Positions 5,379 through 6,077 of a stretch of 6,077 nt of DNA are shown piece by piece. This DNA comes from an uncultured Synechococcus sp. Its GTDB lineage: Bacteria; Cyanobacteriota; Cyanobacteriia; PCC-6307; Cyanobiaceae. The position numbers and the translations under genes are program-made. The notes under the pieces were generated by a model. That model saw only the letters and a list, made by a program, of their open reading frames with translations, searched no databases and was not told the DNA's origin. Location of the stretch: NCBI GenBank assembly GCA_913020095.1, contig CAJWAH010000090.1, forward strand, positions 1 to 6,077. The letters run 5' to 3'. Numbering within the stretch: the stretch's first letter is position 1; each line of letters begins with the position of its first letter.

Positions 5379-6047
5379 ATGCTGAACCGCCAAATTGAAC
5401 CGGAATTGATGAATGCCACCGACCAGGTGGAGGCCTATGCCGCTGCGGATTTTTCCCAGAGCGATCAAGCCTTGGTGGAGTGGATTGCGCAGCGCTTTCC
5501 AGCTGGCCTGGGGGATCGGGTGATCGATCTGGGCTGCGGGCCAGGCAACATCGCGTTGTTGTTGGTGCAGCGCTGGCAGCAGATCGAGGTGGTGGGTGTT
5601 GATGGCGCGCCCAAGATGCTGGCGTTAGCCCAGGAACATGCGAAGTGTTTAGGGAGTGATCAAGCCAGGCGCCTGCATTGGCAACAGGCCTGTTTGCCTG
5701 ACCCCACACTCCCTGGTGGGTTTAGCGCTGTGGTGAGCAACAGCCTGCTGCACCACTTGCACGAGCCCGCTGTGCTGTGGGACTGCATCAAGCAGGTTGC
5801 CGCTCCAGGTTGCGTTGTGGTGATTCACGACCTGCGGCGTCCCCATAGCGAAGAGGAGCTTCAGCAGTTGGTGGAGCGCCATGCGGCCACGGCACCGCCT
5901 GTGCTCAAACGCGACTATGAAGCCTCCCTGCGGGCGGCTTTCAATGCGGAGGAGGTGCAACAGCAGTTGCAGCAGGCCCAATTGCCGCAACTCAAGGTGA
6001 TGGAGCGGGAGGACCGCTACCTCACAGTGTGGGGGCAACTGGCTTGA
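5379..6047 (+). CDS. Class I SAM-dependent methyltransferase
   Basis: This 222-residue enzyme has a canonical class I fold. Motif I is VIDLGCGPGN (48-57), binding SAM. Asp 75 in VVGVDGAPKM (71-80) should hold the ribose hydroxyls. The motif IV region is FSAVVSNSLLHHLHEP (115-130), where DPPY-type catalytic motifs are absent, as in small-molecule methyltransferases of the UbiE/type-11 kind. GCVVVIHDLRRPHS (144-157) forms strand 5. The N-terminus EPELMNATDQVEAYAAADFS (7-26) resembles a lid segment found in related uncharacterised methyltransferases, which supports the ATG at 5379. The frame is open further upstream to an ATG at 5241, but that would overlap the small gene by 136 bases. It starts two bases after the small gene, and its TGA shares a base with the next ATG. 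The substrate cannot be deduced. Confidence 0.92.
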   Translation: MLNRQIEPELMNATDQVEAYAAADFSQSDQALVEWIAQRFPAGLGDRVIDLGCGPGNIALLLVQRWQQIEVVGVDGAPKMLALAQEHAKCLGSDQARRLHWQQACLPDPTLPGGFSAVVSNSLLHHLHEPAVLWDCIKQVAAPGCVVVIHDLRRPHSEEELQQLVERHAATAPPVLKRDYEASLRAAFNAEEVQQQLQQAQLPQLKVMEREDRYLTVWGQLA

Positions 6048-6077
6048 TGTTGCTGATCTCGCTGCCCTCCCCCGGGA
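6047..6077 (+). CDS. Start of next operon gene (partial, unidentified)
   Basis: An ATG at 6047 overlaps the preceding TGA by one base (TGATG), the same junction seen between the first methyltransferase and the small gene. Ten codons are visible, reading MLLISLPSPG, before the window ends. This is too short to identify. The junction type supports another coupled operon gene. Confidence 0.5.
   Translation, partial: MLLISLPSPG

Noticed and set aside
5029..5709. Long open frame of 226 codons on the minus strand
   Set aside because: It lies opposite three well-supported plus-strand genes. Its composition is low-complexity Pro/Ser/Gln/Arg with no recognisable motif, as expected for an antisense shadow in GC-rich DNA.

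Overview
The window looks like chromosomal DNA from a GC-rich picocyanobacterium of the Synechococcus/Cyanobium type. Three things support this: a Yfr1-type small RNA with the cyanobacterial core ACTCCTCACAC, a plastid-lipid-associated (PAP/fibrillin) protein, and a protein resembling the cyanobacterial DUF3598 family. Genes are tightly packed and share stop/start bases. There are no tRNA or rRNA genes, insertion sequences, CRISPR arrays or phage genes, and no gene-free stretch longer than about 150 bases.

Layout. (1) Bases 1-1377, plus strand: the C-terminal half of an SMC/Rad50/YhaN-like coiled-coil ATPase, whose Walker A half lies before the window. (2) About 3935 down to 1295, minus strand: five tightly spaced genes, read in the order NTF2-like protein, PfkB-family sugar kinase, small helical protein of unknown function, PAP/fibrillin protein, DUF3598-like protein. 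The last gene runs 83 bp into the 3' end of the ATPase gene, so the two transcription units collide tail to tail inside coding sequence. (3) About 3936-4077: a short divergent intergenic region carrying the Yfr1-like RNA and its intrinsic terminator on the plus strand. (4) 4078-6077, plus strand: a DUF985 cupin, an unusual SAM-dependent methyltransferase, a small unknown protein, a canonical SAM-dependent methyltransferase, and the first ten codons of another gene, joined by overlaps or a 2-bp gap.

How the parts may work together. The minus-strand operon combines an NTF2-fold protein, a small-molecule kinase and two proteins of probable beta-barrel, ligand-binding type. A role around lipids, pigments or photosynthetic membranes is plausible, but that is inference. 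The plus-strand operon pairs two methyltransferases with a cupin; its substrate cannot be read from sequence. The cupin start codon directly follows the U-tract of the small-RNA terminator, so read-through from the small-RNA promoter is a reasonable hypothesis for how that operon is expressed. I see no clearly new defence or mobile system. The most distinctive signals are the Yfr1 locus and its junction with the cupin operon.
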